From contig JAAXJB010000054.1 in NCBI GenBank assembly GCA_012270065.1, positions 1 through 42,635 of the forward strand: a stretch of 42,635 nucleotides of DNA. Direction: 5' to 3'. Positions 25,778 through 35,283 of the stretch are shown piece by piece. Every line of letters starts with the position of its first letter. Position 1 is the stretch's first letter. Source of the stretch: Rubripirellula sp. (GTDB lineage: Bacteria; Planctomycetota; Planctomycetia; Pirellulales; Pirellulaceae). The translations under genes and the position numbers were made by a program. The notes beneath the pieces were generated by a model that was not told the DNA's origin, did no database searches, and saw only the letters and a program-made list of their open reading frames with translations.

Positions 25778-26803
25778 ATGCCATCACAAGAAACTGAATC
25801 ACGGACGTCCCGTTCCCCTGAATCACTCGCTCCTGAATCACTTGCCCCTGAATCACTTGCCCCTGAATCAGTTGAGCAGGAACTCCAGCAGATCGAAAAT
25901 GTTCGGCAGGCTTTGCAGGGAGTGATCCGCGGCAAAAGTAAAGTCATCGACTCACTTCTGACCGCATTGCTTGCGGAAGGATCCGTACTCCTGGAAGATG
26001 TACCTGGCGTTGGCAAAACAACGCTGGCAAAATCCCTCGCCAGCCTGCTGAATCTTGAGTTCCAGCGAATTCAGTGCACTCCTGACCTGCTTCCAGCTGA
26101 CATCCTGGGCAGCTCCATTTTCCAACCAGCGACCGGAACATTCGATTTCCGACAAGGTCCGATTTTCTGTGACCTGTTGATCGCTGATGAAATCAATCGA
26201 GCCTCACCACGAACGCAGAGCGCGCTTCTGGAAGCGATGGCCGAATCCCAGGTCACGATTGACGGAACCCCTTATCCGCTGCACCAGCCCTTCATGGTCA
26301 TTGCAACTCAAAATCCGAATGGATTTGAGGGGACATATCCTTTGCCGGAATCACAACTGGATCGTTTTCTTTTCCGCCTTTCCATGGATTATCCTGACCA
26401 GGAAAGCGAAATAGAGCTATTGCTTGATCGCAGCATCGACGAACCGGGATTCCGACTGGAACCACTCTTGGACAAAGAGAGACTCGTCGCCTTGCAGAGA
26501 ATGGTCCGACACGTGACGGTCGATAGAAAAATCGCCAGCTACATCGTGTCGCTGGTAAACGCAACTCGCACGGATACACGCGTCCGTATCGGCTGCAGTC
26601 CCCGCGGATCAAAAATGCTACTTCGCGCAGCACAGGCACGCGCCATGCTCGATGGCAGGATGTTCGTGCTACCCGACGATGTGCAAGCGATCGCGGTAGA
26701 TGTGATGTCTCATCGAGTCTCTTTACGCACCAGTGGTGTTAGCAGTGAGGACGCTGCACTCGTTGTGCAGGAGGTTGTGAAGGCAATCGAGGTACCGGTG
26801 TGA
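25778..26803 (+). CDS. MoxR-family AAA+ ATPase (first copy)
   Basis: MoxR ATPase of 341 residues, a chaperone-like AAA+ protein thought to help assemble or activate partners encoded beside it. Walker A lies in EDVPGVGKTTLAKS (about 73-86), Walker B in LLIADEINRASPRTQ (about 133-147), and MoxR-specific stretches are seen in [22 protein letters not shown] and GCSPRGSKMLLRAAQARA. The first 36 residues are unusual: four copies of Pro-Glu-Ser-(Leu/Val)-(Ala/Glu) encoded by a 15-bp tandem repeat. Its stop overlaps the GTG of the DUF58 gene by 4 bp, so the two are translationally coupled. Confidence 0.92.
   Translation: MPSQETESRTSRSPESLAPESLAPESLAPESVEQELQQIENVRQALQGVIRGKSKVIDSLLTALLAEGSVLLEDVPGVGKTTLAKSLASLLNLEFQRIQCTPDLLPADILGSSIFQPATGTFDFRQGPIFCDLLIADEINRASPRTQSALLEAMAESQVTIDGTPYPLHQPFMVIATQNPNGFEGTYPLPESQLDRFLFRLSMDYPDQESEIELLLDRSIDEPGFRLEPLLDKERLVALQRMVRHVTVDRKIASYIVSLVNATRTDTRVRIGCSPRGSKMLLRAAQARAMLDGRMFVLPDDVQAIAVDVMSHRVSLRTSGVSSEDAALVVQEVVKAIEVPV
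25817..25876 (+). repeat. 15-bp coding tandem repeat (PESLA units)
   Basis: CCTGAATCA starts at 25817, 25832, 25847 and 25862, giving four 15-bp units in frame. They encode PESLA three times and then PESVE in the moxR N-terminal tail. Units differ by one to a few bases. Confidence 0.85.
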
Positions 26804-28185
26804 CCAATCAGGAAAGTAACATTTCCGAACGCAATGAATCTTTGCAGACCGGTGGGGTGAAGATGGCTGCCCGACTGGTTTGGCGCACACTGCTCGCACC
26901 TTTTCGGGCATTTCTGGCAGTCCGCAAGGCCATGACGCCGGCATCAGTGAGCTTACTCCTGTTTGGAATCATTACCCTCAATATCATTTGGGGATTTCCA
27001 TGGACCGGTATCTTTTCAGCTTGTGTCAGCATGTTCGCTGCGGGTTGCCTGATTCACTTCATTACTTTTCCCAAACTGGAAACGAGTTTTACCGTACCAA
27101 ACTCCGCCGCCAAGGGACAAGCGTTTCCCGTGACGATTCATGTTAGAAACCAAAGCGTCTTGCCAGCCCTTGATTTCGGTTTTGATTTTGCGAATCCGGC
27201 TCCAAAAAAGAGACGCTGGTTTCAGCGAAAAGCCAAAAGCACGAATCTTCCAACGATCCAGCAGACACCCACGAGGCATCAAATTCTTGCTGCAGGTGAA
27301 ATGGCAAATCTGAACGCCATGATCACCTATCATCGGCGAGGAATCCATGCCCTTCCCGATACAGCAGTGAATGGGAGCTTTCCGTTTCATCTGTTTGAAT
27401 CCAGTTTCAAAAAAGCCTCATTGACCAGCATCGCTATCACACCGGCCCCGCTCGCGGGCGATGACGCACACTCGCGGGAACTATTGAACAACCTTGGCGG
27501 CTGGTCCCATAAACTGTTGTCTGGTGATCAACTCGACTACACCGGGAGTCGAGAGTACGAAGTTGGGATGGCCGTCAGGCGGTGGGACTTCCCATCATGG
27601 GCACGACTTGGCATTCCCATCGTGCGCGAGTATCAATCACCATCGGTTCAAAAGGTGTTTCTGATTATCGACACGACTCTCGATGACAATGCATGGCATG
27701 ATGATTCAGACGAGCACCCACTGCTGGAACGCATGCTTTCCTTGGCCACCACGGCAATCCACGAGCTTACCAAACAGACTGTCAAAATACAGTTTTTCCT
27801 GACGACACCCTCAGGCCATTCTGCTAACTCAGGCGTTTTTCTGACCGACGCTGATCACGAATCACTGTTGATCCAATTGGCTGCCGCTGCTCCAGTCAAA
27901 GGAGAACAGGGAGACCGGCAAATCAACGAGGCTCTTGAAATTGCCGGGCGTTCACCAACGCTTGTTTTGACCACTCGAAATACGCTGAAAATGAGCGAAC
28001 GTCTGTCACGTACGTGCACCGTGATTCGTACTGATCCACCCTTTCGCACTGACGCACCAGAAACACCACGCCCCAATGCGGTAACGCGACGCGCCCGCGG
28101 AAAGCAGAGTAAAAAATCCCCGGCAGACTCACAGTCAAATCCGGAAAGCATGCAACAAGGCTCTTCGACTAATGCATCTCCCTGA
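26800..28185 (+). CDS. DUF58 domain membrane protein
   Basis: A 461-residue protein of the DUF58 family, the usual partner of MoxR ATPases. Two hydrophobic segments near residues 47-90 anchor it. The family signature is seen as DYTGSREYEVGMAVRRWDFP followed by ARLGIPIVREYQ (about 245-280). After it comes a von Willebrand A-like stretch beginning KVFLIIDTTLDD, in place of the usual DxSxS metal site. The C-terminal 50 residues are polar and probably disordered. The start is GTG at 26800, overlapping the moxR stop (GTGA). The transglutaminase gene follows after 30 bp. The function of DUF58 proteins is not settled; roles in envelope stress or protein assembly are suggested for the family. Confidence 0.87.
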   Translation: MTNQESNISERNESLQTGGVKMAARLVWRTLLAPFRAFLAVRKAMTPASVSLLLFGIITLNIIWGFPWTGIFSACVSMFAAGCLIHFITFPKLETSFTVPNSAAKGQAFPVTIHVRNQSVLPALDFGFDFANPAPKKRRWFQRKAKSTNLPTIQQTPTRHQILAAGEMANLNAMITYHRRGIHALPDTAVNGSFPFHLFESSFKKASLTSIAITPAPLAGDDAHSRELLNNLGGWSHKLLSGDQLDYTGSREYEVGMAVRRWDFPSWARLGIPIVREYQSPSVQKVFLIIDTTLDDNAWHDDSDEHPLLERMLSLATTAIHELTKQTVKIQFFLTTPSGHSANSGVFLTDADHESLLIQLAAAAPVKGEQGDRQINEALEIAGRSPTLVLTTRNTLKMSERLSRTCTVIRTDPPFRTDAPETPRPNAVTRRARGKQSKKSPADSQSNPESMQQGSSTNASP

Positions 28186-28215
28186 TTCCCAACCTGCATT
28201 TCAATCTCAAGGCAC

Positions 28216-30333
28216 ATGAGCAAATCCGCAGCTCGCACAATCGCTTTTTTAATCGTCATGCTTGCGATGTTTGTTGGCTCGACGTTCCGCTCGAATCCGG
28301 CAACGGTCACACTGGCACTGATCGCGGTCTTCATCGCTTCTGTTCGCGGTTGGAACAAAAGGCGTTCACCTGCAAAAGACCGCGGAACTCTGTTTTCTCT
28401 TTTCAAAAAATTTCTCTTCGTGCTCTCGCTTGCGTTCTGCCTGGCCGCGTGTGGGTTCTGGCGTTCCATGGCAGAAATTCCATTGCAACAAGGTCGAGTG
28501 CAAGGTGCACTGGACATCGCGGCACACGCATTTCTTACGTTTCAGTTTGTGATCTGGATGGCCAGACCACTTCAAGGGCATCATCTGATGCTTCCCAGCG
28601 CACTGCTGATCATCACCGTGTGTGTCTTCGCTGGTGGTGCGAGTACTTCACAAGCAGCCCAGACAAGTGTTGCGTTAGCATCATGCGCCGGATTCTGCCT
28701 TGCGGCTCACATCCTGTTGGGAGCCAAGTCAACTCCACCGGATCGAAGCATTGCAGAGCATGACGCTTCACCGTTCTCCCTGAAGCCGTTGCTCTTGCTG
28801 TTGACTCTTTCGCTACTCCTGATGGCGACCAGTGTTGTTGCCGGCGGAACACGATCCGTCCTACCGTACATCCAACGACAACTGCAGGAGCATCTACAGG
28901 TTTCACTGAACATGTCTGGTGATGACCAGATCATCGGCGGCACTCGATACGTTCGCGGCAGCACGCTTGGTTCAGTGCGTAAGGCGATGATCAACAATCC
29001 ACAGGAAATTGCATTGACGGTCCACTGTGAAGCCCTGCCGGGCTACCTGCGTGGTAACGCTTTTGACACCTACCGACGAAGAAAGTGGATGACCATCCAA
29101 ACCGATTTCATGGTGGAGACAACGGACCCGGAACTGTTGGACCGGCATATTTCACCCAGCAAAACGGCCACCCGAAAAGCAATCGCTGACAAACGTCTTT
29201 TGAAACTCAGCACATTCCTCGTCAACGAACCAAAGGGTCCCACCGTCGAACTGGAGATTTACAATGATCCCATGAAGGGAACGGTGGTTTTTCTACCGCA
29301 GGCCACCAATTGGATCGAAGCCAAAAGCAACGAGTTGACACTGAACCCCCACGGGATTGTGCGACTTGGAATTGACATGTCGGAGCCGTACATCGCGGTT
29401 GCAAGCCCGCAACTGCCCCGCGAACCCCTTTCGGCACAGCGACGAAGATTCCTGCTCGATCTACCTCCGTCAACAAGCGACTTCCTGCTGGATTTTGCAA
29501 ACGGGAAATGGGGCGATCTGGATACGGCACAGGCAAAGGCAAACGCCGTCAGCAGCTATCTTCGTCAAAACCATGAGTATTCGCTGGACCTTCCCCAAGT
29601 GCCACGTGGTGTCGACCCTGTGGTTAACTTTCTCGCGTCCGGACACGCCGCTCATTGCGAGTACTTTGCAACCGCCACTGTGATGCTGCTACGAAGTCTT
29701 GGCGTACCTGCGCGCTACATCACTGGTTACGTCGTTGACGAGTACAACACAGATGACGAGTTCTGGGTTGCGCGTAATCTGGACGCCCATGCGTGGGTTG
29801 AAGCCTATGACGAACAGAATCAGACCTGGTTTGCTGTTGAATCGACCCCGGGTCGCCAATACCAGACCATCAGCAACGACAGCCCGGCGCTCGAAAACGA
29901 AGGGCTGTTCGATGTTTTCTATACAGGCGGCGATGATTACGGCGACTCCCTGCTGGGCAGAGCCCTGGGTTGGCTGCTATCGATTCGCATCACAGACCCG
30001 CTGATGATTCTTTTCCGTGTAGCCCAGCTGCCACTGTTTTGTGTGGTTGTGTTCGTCATCTGGACACGTTTCGTGCGTCCGCGTTCCGCTGAGAACCACG
30101 ACATAGCAAGTCGACGGATGCTCAAGCAGGCAGATCGACAATGTAGAAAACACCAAATGGTCCGTGCGCGAAGCGAAACCCTGAACCAGTTTGCAGACCG
30201 TCTGGATGCGTTCTGTCAAACGCAAGCGTCCAGCCTTGCTGACCACGACCTCCAACGCATTCAAAGACTACCCGAGTGGTACCGTCAATTTGCAAGTGCC
30301 CGGTATCAGGGAAACCGACCCAACGCGATCTGA
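28216..30333 (+). CDS. TgpA-like membrane transglutaminase
   Basis: A 705-residue membrane protein with about six N-terminal helices (residues 8-225), a large extracytoplasmic part, one more membrane segment near residue 600, and a cytoplasmic tail. This is the DUF3488-transglutaminase-like (TgpA) layout. The catalytic core is seen as HCEYFATATVMLLRSLGVPAR (Cys near residue 480) and NLDAHAWVEAYDE (His near 524). The third member of the triad, normally the Asp of DPTP, is replaced: the segment reads WFAVESTPG, giving Glu and Ser. It may still work with Glu, or be impaired. It is the third gene of moxR-DUF58-transglutaminase, a common bacterial trio. The substrate is unknown. Confidence 0.87.
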   Translation: MSKSAARTIAFLIVMLAMFVGSTFRSNPATVTLALIAVFIASVRGWNKRRSPAKDRGTLFSLFKKFLFVLSLAFCLAACGFWRSMAEIPLQQGRVQGALDIAAHAFLTFQFVIWMARPLQGHHLMLPSALLIITVCVFAGGASTSQAAQTSVALASCAGFCLAAHILLGAKSTPPDRSIAEHDASPFSLKPLLLLLTLSLLLMATSVVAGGTRSVLPYIQRQLQEHLQVSLNMSGDDQIIGGTRYVRGSTLGSVRKAMINNPQEIALTVHCEALPGYLRGNAFDTYRRRKWMTIQTDFMVETTDPELLDRHISPSKTATRKAIADKRLLKLSTFLVNEPKGPTVELEIYNDPMKGTVVFLPQATNWIEAKSNELTLNPHGIVRLGIDMSEPYIAVASPQLPREPLSAQRRRFLLDLPPSTSDFLLDFANGKWGDLDTAQAKANAVSSYLRQNHEYSLDLPQVPRGVDPVVNFLASGHAAHCEYFATATVMLLRSLGVPARYITGYVVDEYNTDDEFWVARNLDAHAWVEAYDEQNQTWFAVESTPGRQYQTISNDSPALENEGLFDVFYTGGDDYGDSLLGRALGWLLSIRITDPLMILFRVAQLPLFCVVVFVIWTRFVRPRSAENHDIASRRMLKQADRQCRKHQMVRARSETLNQFADRLDAFCQTQASSLADHDLQRIQRLPEWYRQFASARYQGNRPNAI

Positions 30334-30435
30334 CCGTTCATCTCCAGGCGTGCCCCACCGACGTAACCTGTGCTGCATGCAACACAGCAAGAACACAGCG
30401 TTACCAGCGCACCGCGTTCGCAAGCAAGTTTTGCA

Positions 30436-32190
30436 TCAGACGAACGTATCGTAGGCCGACAGATCAGAATGGGATGGCCCACTTGGTGGAAGTGAAAGAC
30501 GGAAACAGATTCCCGAACCATGTTCACCATCCCGAACCTCAATCGCTCCACCGTGTTCCCGCATGATTTTGGCACTCACGGGCAGCCCCAAACCTGTACC
30601 ACGCATCCCTTTGCGTGATTCAAACATGGAAAAGATTTTTTCCCTGTCCTCTGGAGCGATACCGGGCCCATTATCCACGACATCAATCAGCCATCCTTCG
30701 AGAGCGTCATACGCGGTAGAAACAAAAACCTTTGCCTTGCGGGAACCGGCTTCGGTACCATCCACTACGGAATCATCATCTGCAAACTCCGTTTCCTCGT
30801 CTTTGTTCAACGCCTCGGCGGTTGCGTCAATTGCATTGGTAACCAGGTTAAGAATGGCGCGATGCATCCCATCATGATCGAACTTCGCCTGCGGGATCGA
30901 CTCGTCCAGATGCATCCCCAGAAGAACATTCATTTCTGCAGCCCGCGTTTGCATCAACTCAAGTACATCGCGGACAACTTCATTCAGATCACCGGGGACC
31001 AGATCAGGTTCTCTTTCCTTTGAGAAAGTCAACATATCCATGACGAGGTTCGAAATCCGGTCCTGATTCCTGTCTACAATTCCCCACCCCCGTCTGACCG
31101 CATCCGTATCGTCACGTTCCAATCCCGCCTCGATCAAATAGCTGCCACCACGAATCCCCTGCAGGATATTTTTCACGTGATGTGACAGCGTGGCAATGGT
31201 TTGGCCCATCGCTGCAAGACGTTCACCCTGAAGCAGGGCTGAGTAATAAAATGTATCCTCGATGGCGAGCGCCGCCTGATGCCCGATCGCGGTAATCAAA
31301 CGCAGATGATCGTCGGTAAACCGTAGTTGATTCCCGGACTGGATCAACTTGCCTGGCGATGTGTACGTGTCAACATACAGTGCCCCAACAATGTCGTATC
31401 TTCCTTGAAGAGGAACACAGAGTGCTTCACGAACACCTGCCTGCACAATCGACGCGGCAGCATCGAACCGGGAATCGTCGCGCGCGTTACTGGTTCGAAC
31501 ACCTTCTTTTTTTTCCATCACGAAATCAAGAATGGTACGACTGATCGCAATTCGACCGTCTTTTTCATCGAGACCAGCGCGGTCACATCGTGCTGCCGGC
31601 TGCAGGTGCCTGCTTTCGGGGTCACGGAGCATGACGCATCCGCGATCGGCCTCAACCCAGTCAAAAACCAGAGTCAGGATACGGTTGAGGACTTCGTTCA
31701 GATCATCAGTGCGTCCAACGGCAATGGCAGTCAGATACATGACCTCCAGAGAACGATCGCTTTCAGAATCGCCCTTCACCCCCTGAGCAGGTTTGGCATC
31801 TGCACCGGATCGCGATAATGAGGAAACAATCCTGCTACCGTCTTCCTGACTCTTGAGCACAATGTCGACGCCGTGTGCAGCATCCATTTCACGTGGCTGG
31901 CCTGCCCCGGTAAAAATCATCAGGGTTTCGCCAATTTCGACGCGATCTCCACTCCTCAACTCTCGTTTTGCAACCAACTCTCCGTTGACCCGGGTACCGT
32001 TGCTACTGTTCAAATCCAGCAATTCCCAACTGCCGTCCGCTTGCAAGCGAACTTCGGCATGCGTTCGTGAAGCCTCGGAATCAAGCAACTGGATGTCACT
32101 GCCAGCTTCTCTTCCCACACGCAAAATATTCTGGGAGAGCTGAAAATGGCGGCCCTGATCCCGACCTCGAACTACAAACAGTGACGGCAT
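30436..32190 (-). CDS. soluble FHA-GAF sensor histidine kinase
   Basis: Signal-transduction kinase of 584 residues with no membrane segment. An N-terminal FHA domain (1-85; GREAGSDIQL, SRTHAEV, NSSNGTRVNG) binds phosphothreonine peptides. A GAF domain (about 150-320) follows. Then come the phosphoacceptor helix with LSHHVKNILQGIRGG and a HATPase domain: N box HRAILNLVTNAIDA, then DVVDNGPGIAP, MRGTGLGLPVSAKI and HGSGICFRLSLP. I chose ATG 32190 because the FHA domain begins there (MPSLFVVRGRDQG); the frame stays open to 32541, but that part would overlap the divergent moxR. No response regulator is encoded nearby. An FHA input suggests cross-talk with Ser/Thr kinases, which are abundant in planctomycetes. 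Confidence 0.9.
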   Translation of the reverse strand: MPSLFVVRGRDQGRHFQLSQNILRVGREAGSDIQLLDSEASRTHAEVRLQADGSWELLDLNSSNGTRVNGELVAKRELRSGDRVEIGETLMIFTGAGQPREMDAAHGVDIVLKSQEDGSRIVSSLSRSGADAKPAQGVKGDSESDRSLEVMYLTAIAVGRTDDLNEVLNRILTLVFDWVEADRGCVMLRDPESRHLQPAARCDRAGLDEKDGRIAISRTILDFVMEKKEGVRTSNARDDSRFDAAASIVQAGVREALCVPLQGRYDIVGALYVDTYTSPGKLIQSGNQLRFTDDHLRLITAIGHQAALAIEDTFYYSALLQGERLAAMGQTIATLSHHVKNILQGIRGGSYLIEAGLERDDTDAVRRGWGIVDRNQDRISNLVMDMLTFSKEREPDLVPGDLNEVVRDVLELMQTRAAEMNVLLGMHLDESIPQAKFDHDGMHRAILNLVTNAIDATAEALNKDEETEFADDDSVVDGTEAGSRKAKVFVSTAYDALEGWLIDVVDNGPGIAPEDREKIFSMFESRKGMRGTGLGLPVSAKIMREHGGAIEVRDGEHGSGICFRLSLPPSGPSHSDLSAYDTFV

Positions 32191-32306
32191 AAGAATCCCA
32201 AAAATTATCATAATGGACGACAAAACTGCCTCACAAACAGCATAAGGAAGCATGTCCCGGTAAGACAGGTGGCGAGCCGGACCAAACCAGCCATAATATA
32301 GAGACA

Positions 32307-33374
32307 GTGGACAATCCGTTTCCCGCCATCCAACAGGTTTTTCCCTTGGTCCAGCCGCCTCCCGTTGAATCCCAGAATGATCCCGCTGACGCCTCCGCAC
32401 TGGTGGAAGCCTGTGCAAAAATCCGCGAGCAAGTGGGCCGTGTGGTTGTCGGGCAGGACTCCGTGATCGAGCAACTTTTAATTGCCATTCTGGCGCGTGG
32501 CCACTGTCTGCTGGAAGGCGTGCCCGGGCTCGCCAAGACACTCATGGTCCACACACTCGCCGATTCCATGGACCTTTCGTTCCGACGAATCCAGTTCACA
32601 CCTGACTTGATGCCGGGCGACATCGTGGGCACGGAAATAATCCAGGAAGACCCGGACACAGGTCGCCGCAACTTCGTGTTTGAACGAGGACCAGTCTTCA
32701 CTCAGATGCTGCTGGCTGACGAAATCAACCGAACGCCGCCAAAAACGCAAGCTGCCCTGCTTGAAGCCATGCAGGAACATGCAGTCACCGCTGCAGGACA
32801 CACCTACGCACTCGACCAGCCTTTCTTTGTACTGGCGACCCAAAACCCGATCGAGCAGGAAGGAACCTATCCTCTACCCGAAGCACAAAGAGACAGATTC
32901 CTTTTCCATGTCGTTGTGGACTACCCGACCCGGGACCAGGAAGGCGAAATCGTTGATCGCACTACCTCAACGTTCAATACCTCGGTGGAAGCCGTGGTGA
33001 GTGGTGAAGAGATTCTGCAGTTCCAGCGCACAGTCAGACGCGTTCCTCTGCCTCCACATGTCAAAGACTGGGTTCTCGATGCAGTCCGCGCGGTGCGTCC
33101 TGCCGATGCCAATAGCAAGGCGTGGGCCAAAGAACTGATTGAATGGGGCCCGGGTCCCCGAGCCAGTCAGCAACTGGTACTTGCAGCAAAAGCTCGCGCG
33201 CTTCTCGAAGGCCGATCACACGTCACCATCGAAGACGTCGAAAAACTCGCGCACCCAGTCTTGCGACATCGGATTGTTCCCACATTCGCAGCTGAGGCCG
33301 ACGGCATCACGGTCGATGATTTGATCAGTCGACTGATCAAAGAGCAGGCTGCTGCACCCGCCAAGGTCCTGTAA
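32307..33374 (+). CDS. MoxR-family AAA+ ATPase (second copy)
   Basis: A 355-residue MoxR ATPase of the more canonical type. Walker A reads GVPGLAKT (71-78), preceded by [20 protein letters not shown]. Walker B is [24 protein letters not shown], and the sensor segments are [22 protein letters not shown] and [21 protein letters not shown]. It starts with GTG at 32307. The 116 bp to the divergent kinase hold an A/T-rich TAATAT at 32294-32299 but no complete promoter I can defend. Unlike the first moxR it has no DUF58 gene next to it; the following gene is convergent. It may serve partners elsewhere, possibly an operon like the one at the window start. Confidence 0.93.
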   Translation: MDNPFPAIQQVFPLVQPPPVESQNDPADASALVEACAKIREQVGRVVVGQDSVIEQLLIAILARGHCLLEGVPGLAKTLMVHTLADSMDLSFRRIQFTPDLMPGDIVGTEIIQEDPDTGRRNFVFERGPVFTQMLLADEINRTPPKTQAALLEAMQEHAVTAAGHTYALDQPFFVLATQNPIEQEGTYPLPEAQRDRFLFHVVVDYPTRDQEGEIVDRTTSTFNTSVEAVVSGEEILQFQRTVRRVPLPPHVKDWVLDAVRAVRPADANSKAWAKELIEWGPGPRASQQLVLAAKARALLEGRSHVTIEDVEKLAHPVLRHRIVPTFAAEADGITVDDLISRLIKEQAAAPAKVL

Positions 33375-33468
33375 AAAAATCCGGAACCTGCTTGGAGAAG
33401 ATCAAAAGCCAGCAGTGTTTCTGGCTGAGTCTCATCAGATTTTTCCGATGCGCCGCTTCACGTACACC

Positions 33469-33516
33469 AGCGAAACGGCAAACCAGCGAAACGGCAAACA
33501 AGCGAAACGGCAAACC
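33469..33516. repeat. 16-bp tandem repeat, three copies
   Basis: AGCGAAACGGCAAACC occurs at 33469-33484, with one change at 33485-33500, and again at 33501-33516. It lies in the 159-bp gap between the convergent second moxR and a HEAT-repeat gene. There is no dyad symmetry and no coding sense. Confidence 0.9.
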
Positions 33517-33533
33517 AGGGCCGCCCGGAGCAA

Positions 33534-34979
33534 CTATCGCAAATTCAGAACGCGACGAATGCGGGATGCAACCGCCGGATCTCTTTCCTGTGTCAGATGA
33601 GTTTGCAATCGACCGGCAATGGCGGGGTCATCCATGCTGCCCAAACTCGAAATTGCACGCAACCGCACAGCACGGTCAGGATCTTGCAACAGAAGCAACA
33701 ACCAGGGTCGCGGATCAAGCACGGCCGTCCCGGCCAAAGCGTCTGCCAACTCGAGTTTTTCGTCAACTTCGCCCGTGTAAATACGGCTAGCGATTGCAAT
33801 TTCAGTGCCATCAAAACCGCGTGAAACCAGTTCCAATTTTGCCTTTTCACGCAGAGCCGCATGCGGACTCGCCAACCAACGCATCACAGAAGCGTCATCA
33901 AAAGCCGTCATTGGCGAATCAGCCAATGCTTGTGGCTGTTTTTCCGTGATGCCAGCCACGTGCTCTGACCCCACAGCGTCACTTCCATCTGCAACCGATG
34001 ATTCAGCCTTCGCAGATTCCTGCAGCTGCTTCAAACCACCTTCACTCTGCACCAGGCTGTTGGCAACATCAGTAAGTTGCACGTCCTCGTCCTTCCCTAC
34101 AACCTGCAATCTGCTTGCTCCGGACTTATAAACTGTTGGCACCGCGCTTGACGTGTTGACGCTCACAACCGAGCCCAAGGCCGGCTCAGCAGGAACTTGC
34201 CCGGCAGCAGTCATGCCGGCCTCCGCCGGAATCAAACGGTTCGAGACAAACGCAGCATTAGCTGACGCAATCCCCGTCCGCTTGTCACCAGAATTGGAAT
34301 CGGGCGGCCACGTTGTCCATTCGTCAACCGAGTGCACGGAATCGACAGGAAGTGGGCCACCCTGATCAACCCGTCCGCCTGGGTGTTCATCCGACGACTC
34401 AACGGCGGTTCCACTTGGAACAGAACTCCGTGACATCGCAAACAAATCAATCGCATTGGATGCCATTTGTGGCAACGTCCCAGTTTCACTTGGATGCTCT
34501 GCAGTGAAAACCAGGGTTTGCTGCAGCAGGCTGGTTCCCCAACCAATCCGATGTTCCGGCAAATCAATCGAAACGAGCTTCAATGATTCGACCAATAACT
34601 TGTGGCGGGATGCCTCATCTTCGAGTGATAAAACCGTCCAGTCATTCTGTGCTGTCCGCAACAACTCGTATCCTGCACGGGCAACACTGGCATCCTTGTC
34701 TGCCAGACTCAGAACCAACGGCTCAACTCCAAAAGGTCCGAGATCTTCCAACTGGTTGAGACGCAGAATTTTTTCGGCAGGGGAGAGACTGTCAAAGTCA
34801 GCAGTCAAACGTCCTGCTACCCAACGCTTACTCTGGTTGGCCACGATCAGGACGGCTCCCGCTGCAACAGTCGCCAGAACGAATACCTGAAACGCCCGTA
34901 AAAGCGATCGGCGACCCGAAACTTTTTCCTTTTGGGAAACTCTGGCAAACGGGTTATCCGACAGATCACCAAATTCCAT
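33534..34979 (-). CDS. single-pass membrane protein with HEAT-like repeats
   Basis: A 481-residue protein of unknown function. A cytoplasmic N-terminal tail precedes one membrane segment (about residues 29-46, FQVFVLATVAAGAVLIVAN). Outside the membrane, residues 60-110 (LNQLEDLGPFGVEPLVLSLAD) and the last 110 residues (PWLLLLLQDPDRAVRLRAISSLG, LQTHLTQERDPAVASRIRRVL) are HEAT-type helical repeats. Between them lies a long low-complexity Ser/Ala/Val/Glu region (about 185-360) without predicted structure. ATG at 34979 lies 10 bp after the small upstream ORF, so both may be one transcript. It could be a protein-binding scaffold; that is inference. Confidence 0.7.
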   Translation of the reverse strand: MEFGDLSDNPFARVSQKEKVSGRRSLLRAFQVFVLATVAAGAVLIVANQSKRWVAGRLTADFDSLSPAEKILRLNQLEDLGPFGVEPLVLSLADKDASVARAGYELLRTAQNDWTVLSLEDEASRHKLLVESLKLVSIDLPEHRIGWGTSLLQQTLVFTAEHPSETGTLPQMASNAIDLFAMSRSSVPSGTAVESSDEHPGGRVDQGGPLPVDSVHSVDEWTTWPPDSNSGDKRTGIASANAAFVSNRLIPAEAGMTAAGQVPAEPALGSVVSVNTSSAVPTVYKSGASRLQVVGKDEDVQLTDVANSLVQSEGGLKQLQESAKAESSVADGSDAVGSEHVAGITEKQPQALADSPMTAFDDASVMRWLASPHAALREKAKLELVSRGFDGTEIAIASRIYTGEVDEKLELADALAGTAVLDPRPWLLLLLQDPDRAVRLRAISSLGSMDDPAIAGRLQTHLTQERDPAVASRIRRVLNLR

Positions 34980-34989
34980 TTTGGCACGG

Positions 34990-35283
34990 TCACATGAGAG
35001 TCATGAAGTTTGAATTTGTTACTTGTTGGGGATTCTTGCGATCAACACCTCTGTTTCGCAAGACCACTTCCGCCAAAGCTAGCATTGCAGCGATTCTGGG
35101 TGCCTTGCTTGGCAAGATCGTTCGCTCTTCCTGATTTGCCTGCAAATCACGGCAAATGGTTGTCAATGACGTCTCAAACCCATCAATCATGGCAATCGCT
35201 GCATGGCTGAAATTACCTCCCTTCTGTTTGTCCGGTTCGGCGATTACAACATGCACCAACTTTTCTGGAGCAAGGAACCGCAT
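34990..35283 (-). CDS. small hypothetical protein
   Basis: A 97-residue ORF from ATG 35283 (TTG 35304 is also in frame). Residue use looks protein-like: MRFLAPEKLVHVVIAEPDKQ, then ICRDLQANQEERTILPSK and IAAMLALAEVVLRNRGV. I recognise no family. It ends 10 bp before the HEAT membrane protein on the same strand. Its ATG (35283-35281) shares the tetranucleotide CATG with the ATG of the divergent LarA-like gene (35282-35284), so one of the two starts may be wrong. Confidence 0.5.
   Translation of the reverse strand: MRFLAPEKLVHVVIAEPDKQKGGNFSHAAIAMIDGFETSLTTICRDLQANQEERTILPSKAPRIAAMLALAEVVLRNRGVDRKNPQQVTNSNFMTLM

Noticed and set aside
32191-32541. N-terminal extension of the FHA-GAF kinase
   Set aside because: It would overlap the divergent moxR coding region; the FHA domain begins at ATG 32190.
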